Below, piece after piece: positions 42,301-52,323 of a stretch of 64,000 nt of DNA. Within the stretch, counting starts at the first letter, position 1, and each line of letters opens with the position of its first letter. The notes beneath the pieces were generated by a model. It was not told where the DNA came from, made no database searches, and saw only the letters and a list, made by a program, of their open reading frames with translations. The translations under genes and the position numbers were made by a program. Origin of the DNA: Martensiomyces pterosporus (taxonomy: Eukaryota > Kickxellomycota > Kickxellomycetes > Kickxellales > Kickxellaceae); NCBI GenBank assembly GCA_025201845.1, contig MU603962.1, positions 44,087-108,086 on the forward strand. The letters run 5' to 3'.

Positions 42301-43585
42301 CACAAATAGCATGAAGTGCGCAAATCTTGCTTCTCCTGGCACTGGTGCGCGCCATTTATCCTCTGGTACTCAGATATAGGGACAGATGGGTAATTGGACT
42401 GTTGCGAATCCTGGTGCTTCCTCCGTCATCCTCCATCATCTCACTCTCACCGCACACTGCAGTCATATTGCACAGCCCCTCTTCACACTGCCAATCTTGT
42501 CTCCTTTGCAGAAAGACCTCCAGTGACTGCAATCTCGTACACAAGGGTCACAGCCCTCTGCTGCTGTCAAAAATGAGCTGGCAGCATGTTCACCAACCTC
42601 ACACTCCAAGCCCGGCTCGCTGGTCGGCCTACACATCTTGGCTGCATGCCATCACAAAAAGCGGCGTCTATCAATAGAACTCCTGTCTCCCGCAATCCTG
42701 CGCTTCCACTATTTCGCACATCTTGGCACAATGACGAGAGCCGCACGACGGTTGCACAGGAATCGCCTCTTCCCCATGTGGCATTGATATCTCGCCTCCC
42801 TGTTTTCCTTGCTGATATTTATAAACTCATACATTAGATTGCAAAGAACAATGCATGCACACGCCCAAAAACAGGCAAATGCCCACTTCCATGCGTTTTT
42901 ATACACGTCTGCTACATGCCTCCCTTTGCTCCATGTGCCTGCTCGCTACCCAGCGATCTACAGCATGCTATTAGCTGCTTGATGGGGGCACTAAAAACAG
43001 CAGCATTCTGTTTTAAAGAAGAATAGGCGAGAATCGCAGCAGTCCATATGGCTGCGTTGGAGCGGATGAATGAGCGGGTGAACTCTCCGCTGTTGGTCAC
43101 CAGACAGCACGGTGACATGGCCCGGCTCCAATTCTGCTTATTCCCGAATGGCGTGCCTTGCAGTGTCCACATTGTTCGCTTGGTTGTGTGCAGAAAGAAA
43201 GCGAGCTTTGTGAATGCTCCCTCGTTCAGGTGACATGTGCGTGTAATCCCTTTTTACTTTGCAGCAAGCACGACATGTATCTCGCTGCGTGAGCTGTGAA
43301 TGCGCGGATGGAATGCGTGGATAACTCGTATTGCTGGTCGTGTACTGCTCCATCCACCTGTAGCAGGTCAGGATACCGAATCATGTAGAGCACAGTCACC
43401 GGGTACATCCGCACGTATCTCAAACAGCCAAGAAATCAACAGACCAGTACAGACTCTCGCTGGTTTGTCAGCAAATAATGGCCATGGCTCTTCCATTTCA
43501 AATGTTGTGCAGGGTGAGTGAGTGTAGGATAGAAAGCGAGGAGAAGAGAGAAGAGAGAAGAGAGAAGAAACGGGCCAGCTCCGCC
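39303..43585. other. Long intergenic region without a convincing gene
   Basis: About 4.3 kb. The half nearest the HSF-type factor (39303-41200) is largely purine-rich on the plus strand, as in the leaders of other genes here, and may contain a 5' exon of that factor. Simple repeats include (AAAC)5 at 39341-39360 and a CAAGGCAG-type tandem repeat near 40051-40074. Bases 41200-43500 contain only short frames without motifs. A purine (GAGAGAA) repeat at about 43541-43570 abuts the 3' end of the capping protein gene. Confidence 0.55.
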
Positions 43586-44419
43586 TTACTCGTTGCGGCT
43601 CTTCAGCTGCCCAAACAGATCACGCTGCAAGCGTTCTCTATTCTTCGCCTCGTTCAAATCAGCTGCCGAGCGCAGCCCATTGACAATGTCATGGGTCTTT
43701 CCAAAGTACACCTCTTGCAACGCATTGCGCATCTTAAACTCCATGTCCTCGACCATTCGGCCGATGTTAACAATGTGCGCATTGCTGTCCTCCACAGGCA
43801 AGTCCCTCTCATCCTGTCTAGTGAGCGAGCCCGAGAGGTTGATCTCGTTTTGCCTGTCGCCCTTGCTCCCCTTGGCCACCGTATACAGCATCACCGTGCT
43901 GGTCAGCTTGTAGTGCGCCTGCCGCCCCTTCTCCAGGACCTCAACAACATGGATGGAGTCCCACGATCCCTTCGCGCGCACCGTGCCGTCGTTGACCTTC
44001 TTAATAAGCACCACTCCGGCAAACGAGTCATCCATGTCCCACAGATATACAGACGAAACACCGCCCTCGTAGTACAGCTCCTTGTATGTATCAAACGCGT
44101 CGTTGGCGGCCACCTCCAGCTTGCGCAGTCGGTCCGAGGGCACGCTGCCGTCCTCCAAGGGCGGGTCATACTCGTTGGACCAAGGGGACCGGTACGAGTC
44201 GCCGTCGCGGTTGTAGTCGCACACAAGGTACTCCTTGCCTGCACCAGCGTCCCGCCTGATCTTCAGGGGCTGGTCGACCGAGGAGAGGAGGTCTTCTGTG
44301 AGGTCAGGGAGAATTCCCAGCAGGGTGACCAGGTTTTCCTCGATGTTTTGCGGCGGCAGCCGGCGCATGAGATCCAGCGCGCAGTCCATCTGCTGCTCAT
44401 TCTCGTCGTAATCCGCCAT
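43586..44419 (-). CDS. CAP2: F-actin capping protein subunit beta
   Basis: The protein has 277 residues, the normal length for this subunit. It begins [20 protein letters not shown] and contains the strongly conserved [62 protein letters not shown] and [11 protein letters not shown] blocks, then a C-terminal amphipathic helix ([20 protein letters not shown]) that includes the actin-binding tentacle. With the alpha subunit it caps filament barbed ends and stabilises cortical actin patches. It is divergent from ERG24; 507 bp separate the start codons. Confidence 0.96.
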   Translation of the reverse strand: MADYDENEQQMDCALDLMRRLPPQNIEENLVTLLGILPDLTEDLLSSVDQPLKIRRDAGAGKEYLVCDYNRDGDSYRSPWSNEYDPPLEDGSVPSDRLRKLEVAANDAFDTYKELYYEGGVSSVYLWDMDDSFAGVVLIKKVNDGTVRAKGSWDSIHVVEVLEKGRQAHYKLTSTVMLYTVAKGSKGDRQNEINLSGSLTRQDERDLPVEDSNAHIVNIGRMVEDMEFKMRNALQEVYFGKTHDIVNGLRSAADLNEAKNRERLQRDLFGQLKSRNE

Positions 44420-44926
44420 CTTGCTCAGCTAAGGAGGTGTGGTGTGAGTGCGTTTCCAGAGGCGCTAGAAGATGGTTGTCAACAATCGGAATTGCCGGAG
44501 CAGAAAGCGGGTGGAGTTTGAAGTGACTGCAGCAAGGCGACGGGTTTATTTTGCTTTTCTCGCTCCCCCTATCCTGCCGTGTTTTTTGCGCCCACACGGA
44601 GCTACGAGGCGTGAGTGATTATAAAATTAGAAGGCGGTGCTGCACTGCCTCGCCGCCCCTTTGCTGCAAACTCCCCTGCGTTTGTGCTCTAGAAAAGCAA
44701 TTTATCTGTTCTTCGAGGAGCGAAAACGGGCCAATAAACACTCCTGTCTTGTAGAAAAGCCTTGGCGCTTTTGACACAGCCAGCGCTGCGTGGGCGCCAT
44801 GTAGCAGCACGGCTCCTCGCTGCACTCTTCCTCTTCTCTTATATAACCAGCACTCCTCCCCTTGATTGAGCCTCCCGCCGTTTCCCTCCTACTTGTGTTT
44901 ATTTGCATCTGGCCTAGGAAGACAAC
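44420..44926. promoter_or_regulatory. Bidirectional intergenic region between CAP2 and ERG24
   Basis: These 507 bp hold both promoters. A TATATAA element (44840-44846) lies about 81 bp before the ERG24 ATG, in a CT-rich context that continues to the start codon. No clear sterol regulatory element was identified by eye. Confidence 0.55.
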
Positions 44927-46231
44927 ATGCTCAACCCGAAAACCACGCACCGCGAGTTCTTCGGACTTCCCGGATCCATATTCGTGATGACCACGACCAC
45001 GGCGGTTCTCAGCATCTGGTACTTTTCCTGCAACGAGCACGACGGCTGCAGCCTGCCTACCAGCTCACACCAGTGGGCCCGGATCATCTCCGGAGTTTCC
45101 GACTACCAGTCCTACCTCAGCCCCCAGGCCATCGTCTACTACACCCTGTGGTGGCTGTGGCTGGTTGCGCTTTACTTCATAGCTCCGGGCGCTACGGTGC
45201 AAGGAGTGGTCCTGCGTAACGGCAAGCGCCTCGACTACCGCCTGAACGGGCTCTCCAGCTTCCTGGTAACTGTGGGAGCCGGTCTGCTGGTGTACACGGT
45301 CTATGGAGCGGCGCCATACCTGTGGATTGCAGATCATTACTTCCAGCTGGCTGTCGCCAGCTTTGTTTTCTCCACAGCACAGGCCCTGTTCGTCTACGCC
45401 TACTCGTTCCGCCTCCCGTCTGTCGAGACTCCGGGTTCGGAGACGGTCCTGCTGGCGCTGGCAGGCAACTCGGGCAACCCCATCTACGACTTCTTTATTG
45501 GCCGCGAGCTTAACCCGCGCGTGGGGTCGCTGGACTTGAAGTGCTTCAACGAACTACGGCCTGGAATCATGGGCTGGGTCCTGCTGAACGTGTCCTTTGC
45601 GCTCAAGCAGCACGAGCAGTTCGGCGGGGTGGCAAACTCCATGTGGCTGGCCATCGTTCCGCAGATTGGGTACTGCATCGACACCCTCTTCTTCGAGGAC
45701 AGGGTGCTCACTACCATGGACATCACCACCGACGGCTTCGGCTGGATGCTGTCCTTTGGCGACCTCACCTGGGTTCCCGCCATGTACTCGCTGCAGGCGC
45801 GCTACCTGTCGTTCCATCCAGTCACCCACCACCCTGTCTACACGCTCTTCGTCGCTGTGCTTGGCGTGCTGTCGTTCCTGGTGTTCCGCTTGAGCAACAA
45901 CGAGAAGAATGCATTCAGGACCAACCCCAAGTCCCCCGCTGTGAGCTACCTCAAGTATATGAAGACCGAGTCGGGAAGCAAGTTGCTGGTCAGCGGATGG
46001 TGGGGAATGGCCCGCCACATCAACTACACGGGAGACTGGATGTACGGCCTGGCGCAGTGCTTGGCAACTGGGTTTGATACCCCGATGACCTACTTCTTCT
46101 CTGCCTACTTCCTCGTGCTGCTGCTTCACCGCAACTACCGCGATGAGTGCAAGTGCAGGGACAAGTACAAGAAGGACTGGGACAAGTACTGCCAGACTGT
46201 TCCGTACATGTTCATCCCCTACATCATTTAG
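44927..46231 (+). CDS. ERG24: Delta(14)-sterol reductase (C-14 sterol reductase)
   Basis: The protein has 434 residues and is co-linear with yeast Erg24 from its N-terminus (LNPKTTHREFFGLPGS) to the C-terminus (TVPYMFIPYII). It is a polytopic ER membrane protein with about eight or nine hydrophobic segments. Signature blocks of the ERG4/ERG24 family are GNSGNPIYDFFIGRELNPR, LRPGIMGW, TTDGFGWMLSFGDLTWVPA, LQARYLS, LLVSGWWGMARHINYTGDW (NADPH and sterol site) and LLLHRNYRDECKCRDKYKKD. It reduces the C14-C15 double bond left after lanosterol 14-demethylation in ergosterol synthesis. The GRELNPR and LTWVPAMYSLQ blocks place it with Erg24, not Erg4 or DHCR7. It is the target class of morpholine fungicides. 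It is tail-to-tail with the GAS1-type gene. Confidence 0.94.
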   Translation: MLNPKTTHREFFGLPGSIFVMTTTTAVLSIWYFSCNEHDGCSLPTSSHQWARIISGVSDYQSYLSPQAIVYYTLWWLWLVALYFIAPGATVQGVVLRNGKRLDYRLNGLSSFLVTVGAGLLVYTVYGAAPYLWIADHYFQLAVASFVFSTAQALFVYAYSFRLPSVETPGSETVLLALAGNSGNPIYDFFIGRELNPRVGSLDLKCFNELRPGIMGWVLLNVSFALKQHEQFGGVANSMWLAIVPQIGYCIDTLFFEDRVLTTMDITTDGFGWMLSFGDLTWVPAMYSLQARYLSFHPVTHHPVYTLFVAVLGVLSFLVFRLSNNEKNAFRTNPKSPAVSYLKYMKTESGSKLLVSGWWGMARHINYTGDWMYGLAQCLATGFDTPMTYFFSAYFLVLLLHRNYRDECKCRDKYKKDWDKYCQTVPYMFIPYII

Positions 46232-46467
46232 TCGCCAGTGCGGTGGGCCATTTGAGATGTGCGTGAGTAGACGATTTTTAAGTGGAATTTTTAGCACGCA
46301 TTTCGTTATCGAACAAGAAAAAGGAAAGAAAGGAGTATAAGAGAAAGCCTCGCCAGACGACACAAAGGATGCTTGGAAAGCGAGGCAAGAAAAGACAAGG
46401 AAAAGAGGTAGGCGAGGGGAAGGTCGTCGACTAGAAAGAGGAATGAGATCGTTAGCTGCACCGGAGC

Positions 46468-48084
46468 CTAGAAGAGACCAGCAGCCAGGGCAGCGATGGC
46501 AGCACCAGCAGAGAGGGCTGTGAACGAAGCGGCCGAGCTCTTGCTGGTGGCCTTGCCAGAAGACGAGCTGTCGCTAGAGCCAGAGCTGGAACCCGAGCTG
46601 GAACCCGAGCTGCTGCTGCTGCTGCTGGAGCTGGAGCTGCTGGTGGAGTTGCCGGCGGTGGTGTTGTCCTTCATGGTTGAGCAAGAAGCGTCGCTCGACT
46701 GGGCAGGTTTGGTGACCTTGGCAAAGCCGTTGAAGTCGCAGGCGTTGTCGTTAGACTTGTTGGCGATATAGTACGCGTTCATGGCCCAAGAGACGCGCTG
46801 GATGGCATTGCAGAAGGAGTACTTTCCGTAAACACCGGTGGTAGCATTGGTGCTGATGGCTCCGCAGTCGATCTTGCCGCAGGCAGTGTTGAAGACCTGG
46901 CCGACGTTGTTGCCGAAGGTCTTCAGGTCGCTGGCGCCAGTGGGTGGCGTGGTGATCTTGCTGACGCAGGCGAGGGACTTGAACATGCAGTCGCAGGTGG
47001 CGTTGACAGGAGCCAGCGGGAGCTTCTGGTTGGCCATCCAGTTGTTCGATGCGCTGACCGATGGGCACGACTGCTGCTTTCCGCTGGGGGTGTAGCTGCT
47101 CAGGGTGGTTCCCGAGGGCTTGACAGCAGCCAGAGCCTTCTTGAAGTTGTCGTAGTCGGCGGTCTTTGTGCCGCTGCTGCCGTCAACATTGACCAGACCG
47201 TACTCGTTCTGCTCCTGGACGTACTCATAGACGAAGCCGCCCGAGAATACGTCGGTCATCTGGCTACCGTAGATTGCAGCGACCTCGGGGAACGTGCGGG
47301 GCTTGATGGCGTTGCATCCGTACTCGGTCAGAACGACGGGGACGTCCCAGTTGGTGAAGTTCTTCACGACCTGCGAGTAGCCAGACGACTCAAAGGTGGC
47401 CTTCTCGCCGCACCACTCGTACAGGTTGACGCCGTAAAAGTCTGCCTGCTCGTCGGTTGTGCCGCAGTCAAAGTAGGTCTGGAGCTGCCAGCGGATGTCG
47501 GCGTCGTCGTTGGTGGCGTAGCCGACAGGGATGGCCAGGTTCTTCGACTTGATGTAGGCCTTGACGTCGCGCAGGGCAGCCTTGACGTACGCCGAGGTGG
47601 CCGTGTTGTTGTAGGCGTTGGTCGCCTCGTTACCGGCAAGGAAGGCAAACAGGTTGTCGTACTTGCTGAACGCATCGACCTTCCTCTGGTAGTACCCAAG
47701 AAGGTTGACGTCGTACTCGGGCGAGTCGCGGTTGATGGTCTCAGTCGGGGTGCTCAGGTCGAGCATGACGTAGATGCCAGCATCTGAGAGGGCCTTCATG
47801 CACGCATCGTGGTTGCCAAAGGGCTCCGTCTGGTACACACGGATGGCGTTGACGCCCAGATCCTTGAGGAAGGGCAGGTCGCGCGAGCAGCCGGCCGAGT
47901 CGGCGAGGGGGTCGCGCACCTGGCTGGTGGACGTGATGTCGGGCTGGTAGTCCACGCCCTTGATAAAGAACTGCTGGCCAGTCTTCTTGTTGAACCACTT
48001 GGAGCCCTTGACAACGAGGGGGTCAATGGAGGCGGCCTGCGAGGCAAGGCCAAGCATGGCGAGAGATGCAAGAGTGAAGCGCAT
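46468..48084 (-). CDS. GAS1: GPI-anchored beta-1,3-glucanosyltransferase (GH72 with CBM43)
   Basis: The protein has 538 residues from ATG 48084. It has a signal peptide (MRFTLASLAMLGLASQA), a GH72 barrel with acid/base Glu153 (LAGNEATNAY) and nucleophile Glu254 (VVLTEYGCNA), and the family blocks FFIKGVDYQPD and GVNLYEWCG. Residues about 340-445 form a Cys-rich X8/CBM43 module (NATCDCMFKSLAC, CGKIDCGAIS, YGKYSFCNA), so it is a Gas1/Gas2 type (GH72+). A long Ser run with SGSSSGSSSGSS follows, and the protein ends with a hydrophobic tail (AAIAALAAGLF) fitting a GPI signal. It elongates and branches wall beta-1,3-glucan at the cell surface, working on the product of the FKS1 enzyme encoded nearby. 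The GAS1 symbol denotes family, not proven orthology. Confidence 0.94.
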   Translation of the reverse strand: MRFTLASLAMLGLASQAASIDPLVVKGSKWFNKKTGQQFFIKGVDYQPDITSTSQVRDPLADSAGCSRDLPFLKDLGVNAIRVYQTEPFGNHDACMKALSDAGIYVMLDLSTPTETINRDSPEYDVNLLGYYQRKVDAFSKYDNLFAFLAGNEATNAYNNTATSAYVKAALRDVKAYIKSKNLAIPVGYATNDDADIRWQLQTYFDCGTTDEQADFYGVNLYEWCGEKATFESSGYSQVVKNFTNWDVPVVLTEYGCNAIKPRTFPEVAAIYGSQMTDVFSGGFVYEYVQEQNEYGLVNVDGSSGTKTADYDNFKKALAAVKPSGTTLSSYTPSGKQQSCPSVSASNNWMANQKLPLAPVNATCDCMFKSLACVSKITTPPTGASDLKTFGNNVGQVFNTACGKIDCGAISTNATTGVYGKYSFCNAIQRVSWAMNAYYIANKSNDNACDFNGFAKVTKPAQSSDASCSTMKDNTTAGNSTSSSSSSSSSSSSGSSSGSSSGSSDSSSSGKATSKSSAASFTALSAGAAIAALAAGLF

Positions 48085-51000
48085 GTTTATCTTTTTTCGT
48101 CTGGCTTCTGGAAAGCAAGGAGGACAAGTATGCGTGGGTGTTTGTGTGTATGTGTGTGCTTCGTTAGTTTCTTTCTTTCTTTCTTTCTTTCTATCTTTCG
48201 CTGTCTAGCCAAAGAGGTGCACGAGAGATAGATAGAATGGAAGGAGAAACGTGATGGGGGGAAGGGGATGTGGAAGGTGGAAGGCGGAAGGGGTGTGGAT
48301 GAAAGCGCCAGGAAGAGGTGTAAAAGTGCTCAAAAACGAAGGATGGAATGGAAAGCAGGGAAGAGAGAAGAGAAGCCTTGGACAGCAAACAAAACAAAGC
48401 GAGGCACCAGGCAGTAGGCAGGCTGAGCTATTCTTGCCGCTGCAGCCGAGGAGAATGGCAGGAATCCAGAAAGGCGCAAATCGCTGATGCTCGCTCTCCA
48501 CCGCATGTCTGCGCGCGCTCCAAGCTCGCTGCAGCGGGAGCCGCAGGGGGAGCGAGGGGGCGGAGAGCAACAACAAAGCAGCGCCAGAGACCAAGCGCAC
48601 TCCCCCTGCGCCTTTGTGCCAGTGGCAGCGACAGCCACCCGCCGCTATCCACCTGCGCGGAATCCATCAATGTTGCTGGTGGTTCGAGTCCAGCAGCCGT
48701 GTCCCACAGAGTGGGTGTTCTATCTGCCGAAAACACCGATGGACATGCTCCATCGCTCTCATGCTGGTGCTACGCTGCCTCTTGGCGCTGGCTGTGAACA
48801 CGAGACTGAGCACCCAGCCTATAGAGCCAGCGCATCAGAGCGGTGCACAGCTCAGTTCCATGCCTCACCTCCCACACAGAGAGCGGAGCAGCCCTCGCCG
48901 TGGGCCACTGTGGACCAGCGGTGTCCCCGCCGGCTCTTCCCTTCAGATGCGTCGCATCTAGAAGGTCAGCATGCATTAGGCGGCAGGCTGGCACACATAC
49001 GGGCGCATGTGTGCGCTGCGCATCAGCGCCTTGGAGCTTCTGCATCTGCGCTATATATAGTTGGCGATGATCGTCGGAGACGGGGAGAGACAAATCACCC
49101 CATCGCTTCCACACGCCTTCTCTTCTGCCGATGCCACGCGCAAGAGGGCCTGCCAAGAATGGCGGTTTGTGTGTGTCTGCAACATACAGCCAACCTCCAT
49201 GTCGCTGCAGCCATCCTCGTCTTGCCACAGCACATCCATGCACAGCCGGTCCGTAGCTACTGCTTGAAAGGATCTGCTGCTCGCTCTCGTGTCCATGCGA
49301 GGAGGGCGGCTTCCAGGCAGACCAGCCTGTTCAGCAAATGAAGCAGCAGTAACTGTTGTTTCCCTGTCCGCTGCCGTGCTGCTGCTTTTCGGGCTTCTCC
49401 TGCGGGGCTGGAACGTTGAGCGACGGCGTCTTTTTGCCAGCGAAACGCCGCCGCCGCCGCTTATTAGCGTGCAGATAGCCCAAAGGCTGGAGCCGAAATC
49501 ACAATGGCAGCAGCAAAAGAGCAGCCCAAAAGGACATTGGTGCCTATTTTTGACACAATATCAGGCAGCGGCAGCCAGGCGGCCAGCCAATGAGGCGCCG
49601 CGATTGGCAATGTGCAGGACCGCTGCCTGCAGCCCAATCAGCACTCGTGCGCGGGCTGACAAGCCCAGGACGGCCAATGGGTGGCGCGGCTCATACTCAA
49701 CCTCAAGCACGCACACGGGCTTGGGAGCGGGCTGCTGGCAGCGCTCCTGTTTACCCAGGTCTGCTCAACAGCATGGGTGGAACGGGCGGGCGATGGGGCT
49801 CAGGCTGTGGCAGGGATGCACAAGCGAGGGTTACCACGGCAGCACTGGCACCCATTCGCCCTGCCTGTCTCAGTGGTAGCAAGGGTGCGGATGATCGCGG
49901 TGGGGGAGATGCAAGAAGCGGCGGGCATGATGGACATGCAAACTCAAAACTCCGCCCACGCACGAAAGCCCAGAAAACAACAACAGCCCAAGCACAGTTT
50001 AGGGAATAGGCCCAGAGCCTATTCTTAGAGCGAGTGTTTGCAGGAGCAGCTGTTCGAGGTAGCCTTTGTGCTAAGCGAAAAATAGAAAGCGATGAGCAGA
50101 CTGGTGCAGCAGCCCGGCAGCAGCAGCCGTGGCAGGGTATTTGAGCATGCAAGGAACCGCGGCGCCCTTTTTGTCTCTTTCCCTTCACCCCTCTCTATTA
50201 CCTTTATTTGCACTGCTGCTTCTCATACACCCTATATCCGCTTCTCATTGTATTTTGCAGGACACTGGGGCACATACACGCAGATAGAGACACCCCTTCT
50301 GGCCATCGACGAACGCTAGAGTGTGTAGTACCTCGCTCTCGTAGCCTGCCCTTCTCCAGCACCCTCCCCTCTCAATCACCCCGCTCTTCCGACATCGACC
50401 GCTTGCGCCAGACGCATTGGCTCCCCCATCGCTACCCCTTGTAAACGCCAGCAGCAGCAGCACATTAGTAACGGCAATACGCTAGTCGCTATTACCATCA
50501 CGAAAGCCCCCTCCAGCCCATTCTCGCCCGGTTCGCCCAAGCAAGCATTGGACACCTGGCGCGACTCTACCCGAGTATCGATTCAGTGCATCTCCAACCC
50601 TAAACGTAAGTACCCGGCCAAAGCACGCCTGAGAGCGCTCTTTATTGGCAGACAAAGGCCAGCGCTGAGGCGAGAGACATGGCGACGCTCTCCCTTACTC
50701 AAAAAAAACAATAACAAAACAATAGCGGGCGCATTGTTGCCATTATCCTACTTTCGTGCGCATATACACGGGCGCAATTTCAAGGCTGCTGGCGGGCACT
50801 GCTACTTGCCGCTCTGCTGCTTGAAGACCTTGGAGAGGCTAGTAACGCTCTTAATTGCCCTTGCGTGTGCGTTGCGTGCGAGCCACCAGACATGTTCTGG
50901 AAATGAGAGCCCACCGCCAAAAATAGCCAGCCAGCCTGGAGTAGCGTGCGCACACATGATGCTGCCGGATCCTCAGCCCCGCCACAAGGCCGGCCTGAAC

Positions 51001-52323
51001 CGCCAGAGCTCCACTGCACACGGCATATCTGCTCATCTGCTCATCTGCTCATCCTGCTCTGCTTGGGCTGTGTTTTTGTCTTTCCAGCACCGCCCCCAAA
51101 CCATTATCGGGTCCTAGTCACTCTATTGCTCCAGGTGGCTGTAATAGTATAATCAGCCCTTCCTTTTTGCGTTTGGGTTTGTGCACCCAAAAACCGCCCC
51201 TCGCCTATTAACGCGGGCATGCTGGGCTTTCTTTCCCTCTTGTGCGCAGACAAGCCTTTCCGCTCAGCCTTGCTGTCGTCGCCGTTGCTTCCAGATACTG
51301 TCACATCTTTTATTTATATACTGCACACTCCCCTCCCTGCTCCTCCCCTCCCTCGCCCGCTCTTCAGCATCCGCGCTATTTATTCCCTATTTCTTCAGTT
51401 TGGTGTGTCGCTTGTGCTCTGGTGGTTGTGCCCCTCTTCTTTCTCACTTTGCCTCGTTGCATACTCTCGGCTACTCCACCGCCACACTGCCTTCGCCTCC
51501 ATCGCTCACCACACCCCTGCACTCTGTTTTCCGCTCCCACTTGCAAACCCTCCTTTGTGTCTGCTCTTTAATAGAGAACACGCAACAGGTACGTGGATGA
51601 CTCGGTGCAGATCCATTCTCTGGAGCTGTATTGCCTGCAGCAGTCATACTCCTTCCGCTTGTTGTGCGCTGCATGTGCTCTATATTGCCTTGTTCCCCCT
51701 CCCGTTTGCCTGTGCTGTCTGATGATGGCATTAAGCAGGCCTGACCTTGCGCCTCGCCGCACTCCGTACCCGTATGGTGTATGGCTCAGCGTACTTGAGC
51801 CTGCTCTCGTGTTGCAAATAATTATGCGGCGATGGACATGGCACTGTGCTACGGCACTGCCCGCGTCCATTACACAAACACCGAGATGCCCGCTCTCCCC
51901 CTCTGCACTACACTCGCCCCATTGCCTCCATCCCCGCCCATCCACCTGCTTGGGCTGAAGCTGGGACACAAAGAATAGAAGCAGCACTAATAGTGTAGAG
52001 CCCGCAGAACAAGCCGGCCTTTCTCTCTCCCGCTCCCCTCCCTTGTTTGGATCCGTATTCCCTCATCTACACTCTGGAAACAGCACAACCACCACAATAT
52101 CATCTTTCGTTTTGCTTTCAACCGCCTTGTTCTCAACCCAGACTACAAGCTCGTTTCTCCCTGCAAGCCTGCTTACCCAGCACGCCTCTTAGCCGTGCAG
52201 ACTACTGGCGCAGCAAAGAGCCTTCTGCCTGCTATATTCCGCGCCTCTCTCGCACGCCTATTTTGCACCGGCTGGTAGCTAAACGACATCTTGCTTTCTT
52301 TCACTGCCATAGGCTGCCTATAA
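48085..52323. other. Long region upstream of FKS1, likely including a spliced 5' leader
   Basis: No convincing coding sequence was found in these 4.2 kb. A (TTTC)6 tract at about 48168-48191 lies just upstream of the GAS1-type start. From about 50150 to 52320 the plus strand is strongly pyrimidine-rich. Good splice signals occur without an open coding frame: donor AAAC|GTAAGT at 50606, donor ACAG|GTACGT at 51589, acceptors TTTAATAG near 51574 and CTGCCATAG at 52312, twelve bases before the FKS1 ATG. I infer one or more 5'-UTR introns. A TCATCTGC triplet repeat lies near 51027-51050. Confidence 0.5.

Noticed and set aside
48660..48720. tRNA-like T-arm (GGTTCGAGTCC)
   Set aside because: The T-stem has a mismatch, no A-box consensus or D-arm lies at the right distance, and no acceptor stem pairs.
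48487..49341. 284-codon plus-strand frame between the GAS1-type gene and FKS1
   Set aside because: Irregular composition, no domain or patterned hydrophobicity, no splice signals or neighbours to support it.
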